Origin: Tetrastigma voinierianum
Taxonomy: Eukaryota; Streptophyta; Magnoliopsida; Vitales; Vitaceae
Direction of reading: 5' to 3'
DNA length: 64,000 nt
NCBI GenBank assembly: GCA_016808115.1
Contig: JAEQBH010006849.1
Span: forward strand, 30,447 to 94,446
Below the pieces are notes generated by a model. That model was not told the origin of the DNA and did not search any database. It was given only the letters and a program-made list of their open reading frames with translations. Positions 60,129-64,000 of the stretch are shown one piece after another; positions within the stretch are counted from its first letter, which is position 1; the number at the start of each line of letters is the position of its first letter. The position numbers were made by a program, and so were the translations under genes.

Positions 60129-61669
60129 ATTCCCATAACCCATTATTTTTCCAAACAACCCCTTAGGGCAATAAAACTCAACCTAAACAGCCCCTAGAAT
60201 GGAAAATAACCAAAGTAGGAAGAATTCCTACCTCTTGGAGCGTAGAAGAAACTCTAGGAAGTCCAATGAACACTTCCTAAACTTGAAACCTTTGATTTCC
60301 CGAACTCCTTGCTTGAATATTCGGCGAAATCTCATGTTTTCAGTATCCACACGTAGTCCTCGTCAAGTAGATAAACTTTCGTTCTTGGCCCGACGAATTT
60401 CGACCGAAGGAACTCCTTGGATTGAAGAGAGAAGTTTAGATTTTTTTTTCTCTCCCTCTCTCTCACTCTACGGTTTGCAAAATCAGGAAAAATGGGAGAG
60501 ATCCCCTCCCAAAGGAGATATTTTCTCCTTTTATACTTTCAGATCACCATTGGCTCACGTCGCGCCATGTGTCCCCCTTCGGGTCCGTTTTTGCCCGAAA
60601 TAATTTATTTTGTCCCGGTTCAAGTTCAAATTATCTTATATGAACTTTCTTTAAATTATTTTACAACTTCCAAGATTTTCTTCAAAAATCTTGTTTTTGG
60701 GGTCCATCGGACACCCGTCACCCAAAAAAAATGAAAATCCAACTGTCTCGGAATTCGACGAAATTTGCTTGGGTAACTAGATTTTGTGAGAGGAATCCAA
60801 TAGTGAAGTCTGTTTCATCATCCGAGATCTAGAAAATTTCCAAGTTTTCAACCTATACTATTTTAGCAATTTACCGTTTTGCCATTTTTCAGAAAAATTC
60901 GATTTTTCTCAGGTTTTACAGTTTTGAAGCTGATTTTAGGCTGAGTTTGGGACTATTTTTGTGCCATGTTATGGTATGTTTTGTGGCTTTAATTCGGACA
61001 GTTTTGGTGGCTGGTTTTGTGGTTTTACTTGAGACGGGGTTAGGGCATGTTTAAGGAGTTGTTTTTGGACAAAATTTGGTGTACAATAGCTACCCATAAT
61101 GTTATCGGGCATGCTATTGCATGGAAGCCACAGTATTGCGTGGATGGGCTTCAAAACTGCAGCCTCAGGTATGAAATTGCGTGTGTTTTGGCGCAATTGC
61201 GTAGCCCCTGCACCCTTTTAAGCCTCTAACTTTAAATGACTATATTTTTCTCGTCTGAACTCCGATTCTCATGTTCTTAGACTCTATGGAAAGCTTTTTA
61301 AGTCTAGAATCTTACCATATGTGGTGGATGACATTTGGTGGTCACGTCTTTACTAAAAATTTGATTGTTGCACAAAGTGTTTTATTGTATTAACATGTGA
61401 TATTAAAATGACCCCACATACTATCCAGATTTTGGGACTTACTTTCGGTTAGGAAAAATGGAACAGATTTTAGGACATATTTTGGACTAGTTTCCTTCAT
61501 GGAAATTGTATCTGCATCAATGAACTTGATGTTAGGCTTTTGAATCACCCAGGTGGACCTCTATTACTTGAGTTATGGTCCATTTTTTGGGGCCCATATA
61601 TTGCTGTTTAACCCCATACCTTTGTCGAGATTTCGGGATTGATTTCTGATTGGGAAAAAGAGGGAATTT

Positions 61670-63384
61670 TGTAACACCCTGAAAATACCCTAACAATTTT
61701 ATAACATGTTTAGGGTGTAAAATAAATTGAATTAAGTTTTTTTCGGCATTTAAATGGCTAAAAATGAAAAATGATAAAAACTCGGAAATTTTACAGGAGC
61801 CAAATAAATTTTGTAAAAATGTCAAATGAGGACCTAAGGGTCATAAATGAGTAATGTAAGTGCCAAAGTATAAATGAAATGAAAGTGAAATGAGGCTTTA
61901 AAATGAGAAAAATGAGAAAAAGCCAATTAATGTGCTACCCAAACATGGCATTACACATGACATGAGAATAAAGACAAAAGTGGTATATGGAATGCCCATT
62001 TGGGCATTCACGTTTTTGAGAGGAGCAAGGGGAGAAGGAGCTAGGGCTTGGGAGAAGAAGGTATTTTTGGTGTGTTTCTCTCCATTCTTGGTCTATTTTT
62101 GTTCAAGCGAAGGAAGAGAATGATTTGAAGAGAAATTGAGTAAGAAAACTAACCCTAACTCCCTCTTTGATGATTTTGGATTTGGGGAAAAACCCTAACC
62201 TTATGTAAAGGTGATTTTGATTGGTTGTAGATCAATTTTGGAGTTATTTTGGGTTAAGTTTCAAAGTGCTTTTGGGTTAGGATTGGTTTTGAGAAATTTT
62301 TGTATAAAGGAAATGATGAAGTTTCAAAGGAGTTGTTGTCAAAAAATTTTCAAAACCCCTGTTTTTGTTTTGGCTATAGTTAAGTTATAAGCATCAAATT
62401 GAGTGATTCAGTGGTAAGAACCATAAAGACTATAGCTACAAAATTATGAAGGGACCAAGAGTAAGTGTAGCTTTAAGGCTACCGAATATGAGCTTAAAGG
62501 TGAGTTTCGGGAGTTGATGGATATGCTCTATTTTGGGTGTCGTTATGGTGTTTTGGTCCTAAGTTGAGTTTTACTCATCCAAATTGAGTGATTCGAAATT
62601 TTGGGTAAACTAAAATTCTAGGGGAATAATTTAAGTGAAGGAAGTGTATGCAATTTGTAACCCCAAAGTGCCCAAAAATCCGTCAAAGTGGAGCTATGTG
62701 TAAGAACAATTTGATTATGCTTTGCAAATTAAGAGCTGGACTTGGATCTAAAGTAAATAACTTTGAAGTTTTTGGTGATCAATTGATGATTCAATTGGAG
62801 AAGGAAACCTTATAACCATAGCTTCAAAATAGTAGAAGGAACCATTCTAATTTATGGAGTTAAGACCCACTGAAAACGAGAATAGCAGTAGGTAGCAGAG
62901 TGAAATTTGGGCATATTTCACGACCAGTTTGACATTAAAATGCGTAGCAAGGTTTGGGTGATCCAAATGAGATGATTCCAATTCCTAATGAAAATAGACT
63001 CATAGAGATATAATTTTCTTGAAGGAAGCATGAGAAAAATATGGCTCGTGTGTTCCCAAAAAGTTTTTCAAGTGAAGGTGTATTGGGTAGACATCCAACC
63101 TAACTTGAAAATCCTAGAATGCCCACTGACTAATTTTTTTTCTTGGGTTGTTCTTTGATAGTGACAAATTTGTGATGGATTAGGGTTGGTGAAGCCAGGA
63201 AACGGCCCGAACGGGATTAGAGCTAAGAATCGTAGAGCGACAACCTTTTTTAGGTTTGTTCTTCACACTTCCTTCCTTGCTTCGGTTTTGTGTTTTGTTT
63301 GACAAATTAAATCTAAAAGGTTTTATATGATTATGCATGTGTGCTCCTTTTGAGCCATAAATGAATTGGTTTGTTCTCCACTTT

Positions 63385-63439
<55 letters not shown>

Positions 63440-64000
63440 TTTTAAAATGTTTGAAGGATTATGAAATAAGTGGATTTATTGAAATGAATTGCGATAAATT
63501 GCATATTAATTTGTTTTAAATTGATTTGATACAACTGATTGTGAAATTAATTGCACATGAAAAATTGCATCAGTATTGGAAACCAAGTATTTGGATATAA
63601 ATGCATATATTATTGTAATTAACCTATGAATGATTTGGCGCCCTTATTATTTTATTTATAGAATGTTAATGTTAAATTCAAGTTGGGATAGGTGGTATAC
63701 CAATAAGGGTAAAATGAGTCGTATTGTGCCGAACGTAATGATGTATCACTCCGATCAGTAGCCTAGCGGAGCGGTGCTCCGGTAATGTTCCACGAAATGA
63801 TTTTTAATAACGGTCCCGGTGTGATGGGACCGTGGCGTCTTATAAAACCTTTTTTTATCTGGCTGGCTTGACGAACACGTGTCGATTGATTCGTTATCCT
63901 ATGCACCGAAAGCATAAGTTGAATTCTCTTAAGGGCAAAGCTGAAAGAAAATTTATGAAATGCATGATTTGTGTTGGAATATTGGATGATTTATTGCACA
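61670..64000 (+). mobile_element. LTR of another gypsy-like family, running off the window
   Basis: TGTAACACCCTGAAAATACCC at 61670 is a typical start of Tekay/Del-like plant LTRs. It interrupts the matching LTR sequence that ends at 61669. A leader-like segment (GAGAAGGAGCTAGGGCTTGG, 62030) and a long noncoding remainder follow. The second end, primer site and genes lie outside the window, so complete element and solo LTR cannot be told apart. Confidence 0.55.
63391..63437. repeat. (CT)n microsatellite
   Basis: About 23 CT units inside the last LTR. Confidence 0.97.

Larger units (their letters stand above)
57972..60920 (-). mobile_element. Inverted LTR copy of the 3.1-kb family
   Basis: Read on the minus strand from 60920 it starts TGTAAAACCTGAGAAAAATC and follows the family through the leader-like part (60480-60200), tandem arrays and GGGCCATGTT-like end (58040). 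It stops about 120 bp before the family's TGTCACA end. GTTTT occurs on both sides (57967-57971 and 60921-60925) and could be the target duplication. The left terminus is not a normal CA end, so this is uncertain. Confidence 0.65.
54713..61669 (+). mobile_element. Plus-oriented LTR of the 3.1-kb family, in three pieces
   Basis: Piece 1 (54713-55231) starts TGTAAAACCCGAG and matches the start of the inverted copy at 60920-60410. Piece 2 is 57866-57971. Piece 3 (60921-61669) matches the middle of the solo LTR (about 41984-42760). The gaps hold a solo LTR of another family and the inverted LTR. About 400 bp of the expected LTR is missing between pieces 2 and 3. GGTCC precedes the start; the other end is not seen because another LTR begins at 61670. 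Confidence 0.6.

Overview
The window is plant nuclear DNA, almost certainly from a flowering plant. It holds several plant LTR-retrotransposon lineages, tRNA-iMet-type primer sites, SINE-like units, a fossil plant pararetrovirus and a spliced gene with a plant-type TATA box. No bacterial operons, rRNA or tRNA genes are visible. The species cannot be named from this sequence. Almost everything is transposable-element DNA, inserted in several rounds and broken by frameshifts. Host-gene content comes down to one small, disrupted candidate gene.

Layout. 1-5339: degenerate intergenic DNA with one LTR-like fragment. 5340-24200: a minus-strand Ty1/copia element (LTRs 5340-5658 and 23870-24200) split by three insertions. 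These are a diverged LTR block (about 6300-7680), a non-autonomous gypsy-like element A (10419-15346, target duplication ATATT) and a non-autonomous gypsy-like element B (15912-23291, target duplication CTTTG). Removing them leaves about 5.2 kb, a normal copia length. 24201-26587: AT-rich DNA. 26588-28968: remains of a plus-strand copia (long LTR, perfect tRNA-iMet primer site, then a second partial LTR). 29029-32881: a minus-strand copia with short LTRs and pol remnants. 32882-33960: a minus-strand candidate gene for a small secreted protein (TATA box, signal-peptide exon, two further in-frame exons), cut by the copia LTR at 32881. 34185-34557: two SINE-like units. 34558-38090: AT-rich DNA with possible DNA-transposon and LTR debris.

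38040-40957 and 54177-54712 are two halves of one minus-strand endogenous caulimovirid (coat protein, protease and the start of reverse transcriptase, all broken). They are separated by a solo LTR of about 3.1 kb (40963-54171, target duplication CATAT). That LTR was in turn split by a 10-kb Tekay/Del-type chromovirus (42795-52846, target duplication TAATT) with gag, protease, RT, RNase H, integrase and chromodomain remnants. From 54713 on there is a further plus-oriented LTR. It is broken by a minus-oriented solo LTR of another family (55232-57860, target duplication GGAAT) and by an inverted copy of its own family (57972-60920). A last LTR starts at 61670 and runs off the window.

The exact target duplications give a relative order: virus first, then the 3.1-kb LTR, then the chromovirus; and copia first, then elements A and B. 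Short sequence modules recur in otherwise different LTR families and are described in the findings. Repeat copies differ mainly by small insertions and deletions. Some frameshifts may therefore be consensus errors of a long-read assembly rather than biological decay.
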